Shown here one piece after another: positions 1-9,308 of a DNA stretch of 64,000 bases (the stretch's first letter is position 1; each line of letters opens with the position of its first letter). This stretch comes from Dendrophyllia cribrosa (taxonomy: Eukaryota; Cnidaria; Anthozoa; Scleractinia; Dendrophylliidae): the NCBI GenBank assembly GCA_024195265.1, contig JAJLRJ010000009.1:31467774-31531773 (forward strand), in the 5' to 3' direction. Under the pieces are notes generated by a model. That model was not told the origin of the DNA, ran no database searches, and worked only from the letters and a program-made list of their open reading frames with translations. Position numbers and translations under genes: made by a program.

Positions 1-43
1 GCTTCGCCTGAGCTCAGATGCGGAGCAGCTTATAATCCCAACA

Positions 44-221
44 ACTATTCACAACGCTTGATAATAAAGCGCGAGGCATGATATCACACAAAACTGCCAT
101 ATAAGCGCAAATTAGGCATTGCACGAGTATTTCACACCCCAGGATAATAATAAATACAAGACCCGATGTTTTTCTCGTTCAGTCTCTCAGTTTTCCAGCG
201 CGAAGGAGGAAAGGGGGAACG
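44..221 (+). repeat. Element 1 repeat A1 (178 bp)
   Basis: It matches bases 3337-3514 over its whole length by eye. It starts with actattca, the core shared with the B repeats, and carries the likely promoter. Confidence 0.88.
141..185 (+). promoter_or_regulatory. Possible core promoter in A1 of element 1
   Basis: An AT-rich taataaata block at about 146-154 is followed about 30 bases later by ttcagtct at 178-185, which resembles an animal initiator (TCAGT). Element 2 has a TATA-like block and TCAGTT at similar spacing. The placement in the terminal repeat is what a retroelement needs, but no transcript data are available. Confidence 0.35.
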
Positions 222-292
222 ATTTTTCCTGCTACGAACACGAATTTTCCAGCAAGCAGAATTGACGACTGGAATTGGCACTGTCCATGAAC

Positions 293-2549
293 ATGGCTGA
301 CCGAAGAGCTGCTAATGTACAGTTCCCGCAACAAGCGCCGGAACAAGTTCAACCGGGACAGAACCCAGCGCAAGCACAAGTTCAGCGACGACAAAATCCC
401 GCGCCACAAGTTCGACAAGGGCAGAATCCAGTGCCACAAGTTCAGCAAGGACAGAACCCCGCGCCACAAGTTCAGCAAGGACAGAACTCTGCGCCACAAG
501 TTCAGCAAGGACGGAACCCGGCGCCACAAGTTCAGCAAGGACAGAACCCTGCGCCACAAGTTCAGCAAGGTCAGAACCCTGCGCCACAAGTTCAGCAAGG
601 CCAAAATCCCGCGCCACGGGTTCAGCAAGGCCAAAATCCCGCGCCACAGGTTCAGCAAGGGCAGAATCCCGCACCACAAGGCCAGGGCTTGTCGACGGAG
701 GAAAAACTTGAGGTAAATTTTCGCTTTAACACGTGTTAGTTCTGAAATTATTATTTTATTAAGTGTTGTTGGCCACGGGAGTAATACTTTCTTTTGAGAG
801 TGATGCGCGATGGGAAATGTTATTGGCCCCGGAGTGGACTCGTAAGAGTTTTTTATTTGCGATAATGGCCATTGCGTAGGCCACAGAATTAGGACTCCTT
901 GTGAGTTTGTTATCGCAAATAATGGTCATGTTTTATATTGACCACGGCACTCCTGAGATATGTGAAATGTATTGGCCGCGGAGTTGACTCGTAAGAGTCT
1001 ATTGTTGGCGACAATGGCCATTGCGTCGGCCGCGGAGTAAGAACTCCTTGTGAGTTTGTTATTGCAAATAATGGTCATACTTTCGGCTGACTACGGAACC
1101 CCTTGAGATATGTGAAATGGTATTGGCCACGGGGGTGAAACTTGTAAGAGTGTATTATATACAAATGTGAAATGTTATTGGCCACGGAACAAGAGTTTGT
1201 TGACGCCGAGGTGATATGTTATTGGCCACGAAGTGAAACGCGCAAGAGCTTGTTTATGCAGATGTGATATGTTATTGGCCACGAAGTGAAACGCGCAAGA
1301 GTCTGTTTATGCAGATGTGATATGTTATTGGCCACGAAGTGAAACGCGCAAGAGTCTGTTTATGCAGATGTGATATGTTATTGGCCACGAAGTGAAACGC
1401 GCAAGAGTTTGTTTATGCAGATGTGATATGTTATTGGCCACGAAGTGAAACGCGCAAGAGCTGTTTATGCAGATGTGATATGTTATTGGCCACGAAGTGT
1501 AACGCGCAAGAGCTTGTTTATGCAGATGTGATATGTTATTGGCCTCGAAGTAAACTCGTAAGAGATTGTTATATGCAAATGTGAAATGTTATTGGCCACG
1601 GAGGTGAGACTCGTAATTGTTTGTTATGTTCTGGAAGATGTGAATATTATTGGCCACGGATTGAAACTCGTCAAAATTTGTTATGATTTCTTAAATGTGA
1701 ATATTATTGGCCAAGGAAGTGAAACTCTATAAGCGTTGGTTATGATTTTTTTTTTTCAAACGTGGTTAAGATTGGCCGCGGAAGGGGAACTCAAAAAGAG
1801 CTTGTTATTATTTTGCAAATGTGAATATTATTGGCGACGGAAGTGAAACCCTATAGGCGTTTGTTGTGATTTTCAAATGTGAATAATAGTGGCCGCGGAA
1901 GTAAAAAAAAAAAAAATATTGGCAATCGGGTGAGAGAATGTATTATGGGCGCAGATATGTTGAATACGTATGAACTAGTTCTACGATTATAAAGCGTCTG
2001 AGAGTATCTTGCCTTTTCCTTTTGAAATTATAGGCCTTACAGAAAAAGTACGATGAAATGAGAGCGGATATGGATATTTTCTCCAGTTCATCAGTGGACA
2101 GCCTCCTCAACAAAATTAAAAATCTCGCCTCCCGTCCCATTGTGGAGTTTAATAAGCACGAGGTCCTAGAGTTACTGGAAGCTCTTAAGAATACCGCTCG
2201 CGATGTACGCCACGAGAAGGAGGGCTACTTCCGTTTGACCTACGAAGCTTTGAGAACGAAATTGGACCAGCCTAACCATATCTTCCGGAGCTTTCTCTTG
2301 CCATTGCTAGGTGATAAAGACCATGAGAAGATATTGGGTATTATGGCAAAAGTTGAGAAGAGCAACAGGAGTCAGCCGCAACCAATGCCACTGTCACATG
2401 CGAGGAGGTCAAATGCCCCATATGTTCGCTGCTATAGTTGTGGGAAGCTTGGGCATATCGCTGTCAATTGTTTCAAAAGAAGGAGGGAACAGCGCGGACG
2501 CCCGTCTGAACCTGCTTCCCGACCTAGGAACATTAACAATAACAAATGA
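293..2549 (+). CDS. gag: Element 1 Gag-like protein, join(293..712, 2043..2549)
   Basis: This is the predicted nucleic-acid-binding Gag of a YR retroelement, 308 residues after splicing. Exon 1 starts at ATGGCTGAC, matching the ATGGCTGAA start in element 3 (an in-frame ATG lies 6 bases upstream), and encodes ten-residue QVQQGQNPAP-type repeats. It ends in cttgag|gtaaat. Exon 2 follows ttacag| at 2042; both junctions are phase 0. Exon 2 contains a conserved block (SRPIVEFNKHEVLELLEAL, LLGDKDHEKI) shared with element 3 and one CCHC knuckle, C-Y-S-C-G-K-L-G-H-I-A-V-N-C, before a basic tail. The splice sites are inferred from the shared pattern in the three elements. Gag identity rests on position and the knuckle. 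Confidence 0.75.
391..680 (+). repeat. 30-bp coding tandem repeat in gag exon 1
   Basis: About ten 30-bp units, each giving a Q/P/A/N-rich ten-residue repeat. The frame is kept throughout, so copy number could vary without breaking gag. Long frames on the opposite strand here are by-products of the repeat. Confidence 0.85.
713..2042 (+). repeat. Gag intron of element 1 with 53-bp minisatellite
   Basis: This non-coding stretch lies between a gtaaat donor and a ttacag acceptor. Bases about 1190-1560 hold seven near-identical 53-bp units containing attggccacgaagtgaaacg. Looser copies with the attggccacgg motif extend from about 770 to 1910. No gene is seen in it. Confidence 0.75.
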
Positions 2550-2632
2550 ACATGGGTTATATCTAAGATCGCAAAGAACAGAATTTGTTTACTATTGCGT
2601 CAGAAATTGCTGACTATGTAATGCTGTATTTC

Positions 2633-2638
2633 AATAAA
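2633..2638 (+). terminator. Poly(A) signal after gag, element 1
   Basis: AATAAA lies 84 bases past the gag stop and upstream of the ORF2 acceptor. It would give a gag-only mRNA. The same position is occupied in elements 2 and 3. Confidence 0.5.
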
Positions 2639-2854
2639 TACTGTATAATGTGGCAATGAATCGCTATTCTACGTTTATTCACCCTTGCCTCTCGTTTTAG
2701 GAATTTTCTTCCTCCTTTTCCTCTAGTAGAGAAGTGGCAGTTGTGAAAAAGAGTATCTAAACACACTCCCCCAGTCTATTGCTGGGTCATGACTGTCACC
2801 CCTCTGCTAACCTCGGTTCCCTTTTTTTTATTATTCCTTTGTTTTCATACCTAG

Positions 2855-3097
2855 ATCACCACAAGTCTCCCCTGGGAATGGGAGTTTGACCCACAGTTCG
2901 ATGAAAAAGTTGCACAATATGCAAAGATGCCGCAAAAGCCAATCACGTGGGTGGATTGGATGGGAACGTCACTGGAGGTTAGCTCAGGGGTGACAGAAAC
3001 AGATACCCTCATGGACTGGCAAGACATTAACGAACTGAAACGCTTTGTATGTGCTTTTCCTCCAGACACGCCTGACAAACGACCTCGCTTGGAATAA
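2855..3097 (+). CDS. Element 1 ORF2-YR deletion fusion, 80 residues
   Basis: An open 81-codon exon starts directly after a pyrimidine-rich ttttcatacctag acceptor, with no ATG near the start. The first half (WEWEFDPQFDE ... ITWVDWMG) matches the start of element 3 ORF2 (WVWEYDENFDN ... IQWVDSMG). The last part (INELKRFVCAFP, then KRP) matches the C-terminus of the element 3 recombinase (MNELKRFLCAFP). RT, RNase H and the YR active site are therefore deleted, with the frame kept across the junction near 3000. The 250 bases upstream carry a conserved non-coding block also seen upstream of element 3 ORF2. Confidence 0.7.
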   Translation: MTTSLPWEWEFDPQFDEKVAQYAKMPQKPITWVDWMGTSLEVSSGVTETDTLMDWQDINELKRFVCAFPPDTPDKRPRLE

Positions 3098-3123
3098 CAA
3101 CATTTATGTATCAGAAATAAGAA

Positions 3124-3129
3124 AATAAA
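3124..3129 (+). terminator. Poly(A) signal near the 3' end of element 1
   Basis: AATAAA lies 27 bases after the fusion ORF stop and is followed by a GT-rich stretch. It is a candidate end for the full-length transcript. Confidence 0.45.
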
Positions 3130-3273
3130 TTGTATGTTCTGATAACCCTCGTTAGAGTGTGAGTAAGGGAAGTGTATGGGAAGGATGAGGCTGGGGTTAT
3201 TAAGAGTGGGATGATCCTTCCTCTCAGGGGGGCCTGGGGGAGAATTCGGGTAAAGCGAAGCGGGTAGCGCGTA

Positions 3274-3344
3274 GATCAACTTTCTACCCATACCTTATCA
3301 GGCTGAGCGTGGAAAGAGAGCGTTGGGTAATAGAATACTATTCA
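3274..3344 (+). repeat. Element 1 repeat B1 (71 bp)
   Basis: It matches 3590-3660 by eye and ends in the actattca core, which is also the start of A2. Confidence 0.87.
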
Positions 3345-3514
3345 CAACGCTTGATAATAAAGCGCGAGGCATGATATCACACAAAACTGCCATATAAGCG
3401 CAAATTAGGCATTGCACGAGTATTTCACACCCCAGGATAATAATAAATACAAGACCCGATGTTTTTCTCGTTCAGTCTCTCAGTTTTCCAGCGCGAAGGA
3501 GGAAAGGGGGAACG
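3337..3514 (+). repeat. Element 1 repeat A2 (178 bp)
   Basis: Second copy of A1, directly joined to B1 through the shared core. The following 75 bases are a C-rich linker containing a sequence complementary to the 5' leader. Confidence 0.87.
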
Positions 3515-3589
3515 GCCCCCCTCACCCACCCTCCTGCTGAAAATTCGTGTCCGAGTACACGAGTACAAGCTATCGCCTCCTTAACGCTG

Positions 3590-3660
3590 GATCAACTTTC
3601 TACCCATACCTTATCAGGCTGAGCGTGGAAAGAGAGCGTTGGGTAATAGAATACTATTCA
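3590..3660 (+). repeat. Element 1 repeat B2, right end
   Basis: Second copy of B1. It ends in actattca; eleven bases later element 2 begins. Confidence 0.87.
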
Positions 3661-3671
3661 TACCTTATTAA

Positions 3672-3755
3672 TATTCATTAGCCCTCGTGCATAGTATATA
3701 AGCATGCATTAATTATTCATAGTTGTCAGTTTTGCCTAACTTTGGTTGGAATCGT
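3672..3755 (+). repeat. Element 2 repeat A1 (84 bp)
   Basis: Near-identical to 13548-13631. It starts with tattcatt, the same core as the other two elements. Confidence 0.85.
3695..3730 (+). promoter_or_regulatory. TATA box and initiator in element 2 A1
   Basis: TATATAAG at 3695-3702 and TCAGTT starting at 3726 are about 31 bases apart, the usual spacing for an animal TATA-Inr promoter. The copy at 13571-13607 repeats it. Confidence 0.5.
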
Positions 3756-3762
3756 TTGAAAT

Positions 3763-5527
3763 ATGGCCGAGCGTCCGTCCGCAGTGAACGACCCTGCAAG
3801 TGCCCTGCAAATTTTTACAGCCCCTTCAAGGCTTTGTTGAGCAGGCTGCTCCGCCAACCACGTCCTCATCACAGCCTGGGGCAACTTCGGGAACAATCGT
3901 GAGCAGTGATAATGCGTCCCAAAGTTCTTCTCAAGAAAACGCCAATGGGTCGAGTGTGTCGAACAACTCGACGGTGAACCTTGAGGTAATCGGCTACAAC
4001 GTTTAAGTTTTGTATTCTAGCCGGGGTTTGTTGGTTATGTCTTGTTGCCCAACGTTACATTTTCTCGTTTATGTTTTTCCCGTTACTCGGGGCCGGTTTT
4101 AAGTTTCGCGTTTGGAGCACATGGTCGGTAGATATTGCTTTGGGTCGCCACGATACAGTTCTTTCAAATGCTAGGCGATAGTCTGTTGTTTTATATTATG
4201 TTTTGCTGTTGCATTCGTTGGTTTTCTTTTCTTTTTTCTTTTGTTTGCTCTTATGAATTAGGGTTGTTATATAATTGGAGCTGTTTTTGTTTTTGGGTTG
4301 AGGACCGAAGAAATTATTTATGCTGTTTGCACCTTTTCTCGCTTGTCCCTTGAGGGTCGTGGGGCGGGAGATCCCGGTCAAGGTCCGTTTTAGTCTGACA
4401 GTGGTGTTTGGTTTTGTTTGTCTGGCCACATGGTGGCGTGGACCGTTTGAGCAGTGCGTCGAGGACTTCTGCTCTGTGCTACGGGTGGCGTGAAAAAAAA
4501 CAAATTCGGTCGAGGACCGATTGAGCAGTGTGTCGAGGACCTCTGCTCTGTGCCAAGGGGCGACGTAAAAATAAAAAATCGGTCGAGGACCGATAAAGCG
4601 GTGTGTCGTGAAATTTCGCCCGGTGCCACGAGGTGGCGTGAAAAGGGAAAAACAAAAGACAACAAATCGGTCAAGGACCGCTTGTGCAACGAGTCTTCCT
4701 TTTCGCCCTGTGCCATGAGGTGGCGTAAGATGGGAAAGCGACAGGGAACCATTTACTTTGACCATATACGTTGACCCCGTGGTGAAAAGGAAAGAATCGG
4801 ATTGGGCCACGCGGTGGCTGTGTGCTTAACGTGCCGAGGGAACTTGTGCGAAGATTCCGTGAAATCTTCTTAGGTAAGGAATTCGGTCGCTCGGTACCAC
4901 AACATGGAGTGAAGCAATATATTTTGGAGCATGAGATCCGGGCCCTAGGCAAAACAGCTCTGAGGTGAAGCAAGGACTGGAGTTGAGGACATTAAGAAGT
5001 TATTTGGGCGTTTCTTTCCCTTGTAGGTCCCGGCCACAACGGTCGGTGCGTTAAAGAAGGAATTAGATGAGTGGAAGAAAAGAAAAAAAATTGATGCATC
5101 GGCAATCGAGTCTGCTTTGTCGACTCTCCAAATGGTGATTGCGCGTCCAGTGGCTCTTTTTGATCCATGCGCTGCGATCGCCGCTCTAGATGAAGTGGTC
5201 AACGTCACGAAGGAAAAGACGGATGAAAGAGCGTCGCGTTATGAAATAGTGCCAAGGCAGTGCCGTCCGTTGTTTAACAACCCGTGTCTGCAACAGGTGT
5301 TAATAAAGCTGGTGGCGTCTAAAGAGGAGGCCGAGGTCGCGAAGGTTATTGCTAAGGCAACCAAGCGGCCCGCCCCAGTAAATCACGGTTCGTTCACTGG
5401 ACGGACGCGTAAGGCTCCATACCAGAGGCGTGGCACCAATCTTAGCCCTAGATCACCTTTGGAGAGGAAGTGCTGGGTGTGTGGAAAAGCGGGACACATC
5501 TCGCGCTCTTGCCCGGACAAGCGTTAA
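3763..5527 (+). pseudogene. gag: Element 2 gag, frameshifted in exon 1, join(3763..3985, 5027..5527)
   Basis: Exon 1 starts at ATGGCCGAG, but that frame stops at 3838; a second frame continues to the donor at 3985 (ccttgag|gtaatc). One indel therefore separates start and donor. Exon 2 follows a strong ttcccttgtag| acceptor and is open for 166 residues. It begins with a charged helix and ends with a CCHC knuckle, C-W-V-C-G-K-A-G-H-I-S-R-S-C, close to the stop. Its middle shows little likeness to the other two Gags, so this is a different subfamily. Ser/Asn/Gln-rich sequence replaces the Q/P repeats of element 1. Initiation at a non-ATG codon cannot be excluded. Confidence 0.65.
3986..5026 (+). 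repeat. Gag intron of element 2 with 72-88-bp repeats
   Basis: Non-coding. About four to five diverged units between 4440 and 4760 share cggtcgaggaccg, gagcagtg and a gtgcca-ggtggcgt block. Bases 3986-4440 and 4800-5000 show nothing else recognisable. Confidence 0.65.
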
Positions 5528-5601
5528 AGATGGTGCCATCAGTGAAAGTGATTTGTTTTGAAATGGGATTCTGGATTGTCTTTGTATTTGCAGTTGACAA
5601 T

Positions 5602-5627
5602 AATAAATGTAAAAGTACTGCAATAAA
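5602..5627 (+). terminator. Two poly(A) signals after element 2 gag
   Basis: AATAAA at 5602 and 5622 lie 75-95 bases after the gag stop. The second is followed by a GT/T-rich stretch typical of a cleavage site. Confidence 0.55.
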
Positions 5628-5824
5628 TATGTGTCGTTTTTATTTTTCCATTTGGGAGTCTGTGGTCTCGAGGTTGGGAGAATGACCCCACAAGCGTTTT
5701 GCCCATAGACATGCCCTTGATCCCGATTACTCGGGCTACGGTGGTCATTTTCTCCGAACTCGGATTTGCAGCTTCCGTTTAGGTACGTCATTCTGATCCT
5801 TTTCTTTTGGTGTTCTTGTTCTAG

Positions 5825-6160
5825 CCTAAAACAAAACGTCTCAAGGGAGATACGATGACCTTTATGCCCTTAGAAGCGGTGGAAAAAAGCAGGCATAGGG
5901 GTGCCCTGGAGAGTAAACCGAGTTCGGAGAAAATGACATCAAAAGACGCTTGCTTAACCCATGTTCAAGGCATTGTTGCGGAGGGAACTCCTAACCTGCG
6001 GGATCTGTCTTTTCGCGATCCGGACTCCTTTCAAGCTGGTCAACTTGGCACCCGCATTGGACTCTGGGAAAACATTTGGACGGGTACGAACCCGCAAGGG
6101 ATGTCCTTGAATGGTTTGAGCATGGGGTGGATATCAAAAATTTATGAAGGTTTACAATAA
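5825..6160 (+). pseudogene. Element 2 ORF2 N-terminal remnant
   Basis: An open frame begins just after ggtgttcttgttctag| and runs 111 residues. The piece NLRDLSFRDPDSFQAG matches VNELSFRDPSNFRAG of element 3 ORF2, and LWENIW matches FWEEV, so this is the region upstream of the RT. It stops before any RT motif. The next 220 bases are non-coding and G-rich. Confidence 0.65.
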
Positions 6161-6389
6161 TTTGGCATGGTCCTCTTTATAGCATTTATTACAGTCATGT
6201 TGGAATATTAGTGAGGGTTGGGAAATTAGTTTGGTTAAGGATGGGTAAGGTTGGGGGGGGGGTGTGTTATCTTTGGTATGATTGTTTGGATTAGCCAGCG
6301 AATTCCACGGCGATTGCGGGGCGCAGTCTGGGGTGACTTTCCCGTATCTAAATGCTAATGAGTGTGCAGGAGGGATAATGAACTATTCA
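6161..6389 (+). other. Element 2 3' region and probable B1
   Basis: Non-coding sequence ending in aactattcat. By position, its last part should be B1 of element 2, but no B2 copy was found to set its left edge. Confidence 0.45.
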
Positions 6390-6549
6390 TAACACTCCTA
6401 ATGATATGCGAAACTGAAATACATTAAATTAACACATCCTTTGCGATTCAATGCACGCAGGCATGTGCAGAAGGGTGTCCTAAGGGTATAAATACTGAGT
6501 CAAAGCAGAATAGCACTCCTTTCGTGCTTAGTCTCAGCCAGCGGAGCAG
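6382..6549 (+). repeat. Element 3 repeat A1 (168 bp)
   Basis: Matches 13215-13382 by eye. It starts at the actattcat core and contains TATAAATA at 6487-6494, the likely promoter TATA box. Confidence 0.88.
6487..6537 (+). promoter_or_regulatory. TATA box of element 3
   Basis: TATAAATA, with gcactcc about 26 bases and tctcag about 47 bases downstream. The start site is uncertain. Confidence 0.4.
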
Positions 6550-6574
6550 CGAACGAGATCTCTCTGGTTTTTTC

Positions 6575-6591
6575 GACCCACGCGAATTTTT
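6575..6591 (+). repeat. 5' half of end-to-end complementary motif, element 3
   Basis: gacccacgcgaatttt in the leader, just past A1, is the exact reverse complement of 13417-13432 in the A2-B2 linker. Element 1 has an equivalent pair at 238-254 and 3535-3550. Confidence 0.7.
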
Positions 6592-6600
6592 TCTGGAATA

Positions 6601-9040
6601 ATGGCTGAAGTTCCAGCGCCGGGAGTACAATTTCCTCGACCACCAGTTAACCCTCCAGCACAAGGCCCACAAGTTGCACAGGCTGCTCAAGTTCCACAAC
6701 CCGCGCAGGTCGCACAAGCTGCTCAAGTTCCACAAGCTGTGCAAGTTCCACAAGCTGCTCAGGTTCTACCAGCCGCAGAAGCCGCACCAGTGCTACAGGC
6801 TGCACAGGCAGTGGGTCAAAATGCTGCTCAAAATGATGTTGCCGGCGAACAAACCGAACTTGAGGTAAATTTTATGTCCCTGTTTTGTCTTGTTACATTT
6901 CGCGTTTTCACCGTTTGGGAACATATTATACGCTTGGTTTATTTATCTTACGTAAACCTAGGTTTATTCTTTATCGTGGGCGTGTTGCATTTGTCTTTGC
7001 ATAAGTTTTGTTTTCTTTGTATCAACGGCATGTTTGCATGTCAGGCATCTATTTGTGTTCCCCAAAGGTTAGTTTCTTGTTTTAGAACCCTTTCTTGTTA
7101 TTGTGGGTGGGAATTTTGTTCTTTAGGTTCGTTTGGGTGTGGTCCGCTTTCCTTCCTATTGTGTCGGCTATCCTTTATAGTTATGGGTTTTTGTTATTCA
7201 AATTTCGTATTTTTTTTTTTTAATCGCGTGTCGTCGCGGGGGTGGGATAGTGTTGGTTTGTATGGGTACGTCCTTTTGCCAAGTTATTCTTAGTATAACA
7301 TTTTAATTACGCCATGTGTAGTCTCGGGGGTGAGATTTCGGTTTCATCCTGATTTATACGCAGGGTGTAGTCCCGGGGGTGAGCCTCGGTCTCATCCTGA
7401 TTTATACGCCGGGTGTAGTCCCGGGGGTGAGATTTCGGTCTCATCCTGATTTATACGCCGGGTGTAGTCCCGGGGGTGCGATTTCGGTCTCATCCTGATT
7501 TATACGCCGGGTGTAGTCCCGGGGGTGAGTTTCGGTCTCATCAGGATTTAGACGCCGGGTGTAGTCCCGGGGGTGAGATTTCGGTCTCATCCTGATTTAT
7601 ACGCCGGGTGTAGTCCCGGGGGTGAGTCTCGGTCTCATCCTGATTTATACGCCGGGTGTAGTCCCGGGGGTGAGATTTCGGTGTCATCCTGATTTATACG
7701 CCGGGTGTAGTCCCGGGGGTGAGATTTCGGTCTCATCCGGATTTATACGCCGGGTGTAGTCCCGGGGGTGAGATTTCGGTCTCATCCTGATTTATACGCC
7801 GGGTGTCGTCCCGGGGGTGAGATTTCGGTCTCATCCTGATTTATACGCCGGGTGTAGTCCCGGGGGTGAGCCTCGGTCTCATCCTGATTTATACGCCGGG
7901 TGTAGTCCCGGGGGTGAGTTTCGGTTACATCCTGATTTATACGCCGGATGTAGTCTCGGGGGCGAGTTTCGGTCTCGTCCTGATTTTATACGCGGGGTGT
8001 AACCCCGGGGGTGAGTTTTGTCACCAGAATTTAGACGCCGGGTGTAGTCCCGGGGGTGAGTTGTTTCACCAGGTTTTATACGCCGGGTGTAGTCCCGGGG
8101 GGGGAGTTGTTTCACCAGGTCTTATACGCCGGGTGTAGTCCCGGGGGGAGTTTCGGTCTCATCAGGATTTAGACGCCGGGTGTAGTCCTGGGGGTGAGTT
8201 TTCTCACCAGGTTTTCATACGCCGGGTGTAGTCCTGGGGTGAGTTTTCATTTATACGCCGTGCTTAGACATGAAACGAGAATACGCTGGGTATGTTTATT
8301 GAAGGATATGGATAAGTCATGTATTCTTACAAGGGCAAAGATTCACTAGGTATGTCCCGTTAGGGAGCATATCTTAATTCGCTGGGTGTTTCTTTATGGT
8401 CGACAGATGAGGTGAATTTGTGATAGTTATTAGTTCTACTTGTCATGGCGTGTTGTTGATTCGGAATTTTTTCTCCTTTTAGAGGTTAAAAGCTGAAGTC
8501 CTGAGGTTGAACCAGACGGTTGAGACAATGACTAAATCATCGGTAGAGAACTCCTTAATGAAGATTATGGCCTATGCATCTCGTCCCTTATCAGATTTCA
8601 ATAAATATGAGGCCCTGGAAATGTTGGAATCGCTTCAGCTTACTGCCCAAGATACTAAGCATGATCGTCAGAATTTTTATCGTTTGGTTTATCAAACAGT
8701 CCGAGGGAAGCTTGATGTTCCTCGAGACCAGTTTAGAAGTCTCGTCTTGCGCCTTCTGGGAGATAAGGATCACGAGAAAGTGTTTGATTGTGTGGCGAAG
8801 GTAGAGAAGCACTATCAGTCGAGAAACCGGGCCGGAACCGCAGCTATGTCCCCTTATTTCAGAGAGGGCCGGGAAAGGAACGCTAGGAATTTCCCGAGGA
8901 ATCCGGGAAAGTCTATCACGTGTTTTTATTGTGGCAAAGTTGGCCACATTAAGCAATTTTGTGAGGCAAGAAAAAGAGATGCTTCTGGGAGCATGGGGCT
9001 GCAGAAGAATGGCACGTTTTCGGAGTCTGCCACAAAATAA
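6601..9040 (+). CDS. gag: Element 3 Gag-like protein, join(6601..6867, 8483..9040)
   Basis: Predicted Gag of 274 residues. Exon 1 (89 codons) starts at ATGGCTGAA and is rich in Ala/Gln/Pro/Val repeats such as QAAQVPQ. It ends in cttgag|gtaaat, the same donor context as element 1. Exon 2 follows ttctccttttag|, is also phase 0, and opens with a charged amphipathic stretch (RLKAEVLRLNQTVETM). It shares SRPLSDFNKYEALEMLESL and LLGDKDHEKV with element 1 and has a CCHC knuckle, C-F-Y-C-G-K-V-G-H-I-K-Q-F-C. Reading on past the donor gives a hydrophobic low-quality tail, which argues for splicing. It probably coats element RNA. Confidence 0.75.
6868..8482 (+). repeat. Gag intron of element 3 with 48-bp minisatellite
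   Basis: Between about 7320 and 8250 there are about nineteen 48-bp units built on atacgccgggtgtagtcccg and ttcggtctcatcctgattt. Later units are shorter and more diverged. Bases 6868-7315 are T-rich and otherwise featureless. No gene is seen; repeat-driven open frames on both strands are artefacts. Confidence 0.8.
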
Positions 9041-9101
9041 ACTGTGAACTTTCCTAGACAAGATATGTTAACCTGATTTAGATTTCTGTTTGGGTAATAA
9101 A
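9035..9101 (+). terminator. Poly(A) signals after element 3 gag
   Basis: One AATAAA overlaps the gag stop (9035-9040) and another lies at 9096-9101, followed by cagttgtgtctt and T-rich sequence. Bases 9102-9308 are a non-coding spacer. Confidence 0.55.
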
Positions 9102-9308
9102 TGTACCTTCAATTCAGTTGTGTCTTATTTGAGTGATTTTTCTCCTACTTAGTAAGGAATTCGATAGTCTCAGAGTTCTGATAGCTTTGAAAACAGGGTC
9201 TCTAGTTACCCTCCCAGGATTACTGGGTCGGAGCTGTCATCTCTCTGCTGACTACTTTGGGGTTTCACCCGTGGGAATAATGCCTTCTGTTCTTGATGTT
9301 TTCCCTAG

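Larger units (their letters stand above)
44..3660 (+). mobile_element. Element 1: Ngaro-type YR retrotransposon, internally deleted, Gag-coding
   Basis: The boundaries come from split direct repeats: A1 at the left end, then B1-A2 overlapping at the core actattca, then B2 at the right end. This A...BA...B layout is known for Ngaro/PAT-type tyrosine-recombinase retroelements. Inside are a two-exon gag with a CCHC knuckle and an 80-codon ORF joining the start of ORF2 to the end of the YR gene, so RT, RNase H and the YR catalytic core are missing. Gag and the short fusion ORF are both open, so this looks like a tidy non-autonomous derivative rather than a decayed copy. It would need RT and recombinase in trans. 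Confidence 0.85.

Noticed and set aside
179..679. Minus-strand frames of 120-166 codons opposite gag exon 1
   Set aside because: Mirror of the 30-bp coding repeat; low-complexity Leu/Trp/Arg text with no domain.
4196..4810. 204-codon minus-strand frame in the element 2 gag intron
   Set aside because: It follows the tandem repeat units and has no recognisable domain.
6868..7293. Continuation of element 3 gag exon 1 as a 230-residue protein
   Set aside because: The added part is hydrophobic and unlike Gag, begins at a gtaaat donor shared with element 1, and has no counterpart in the other elements.
7330..8250. CRISPR-like array
   Set aside because: The 48-bp units are contiguous with no unique spacers, and the setting is a eukaryotic retroelement intron.
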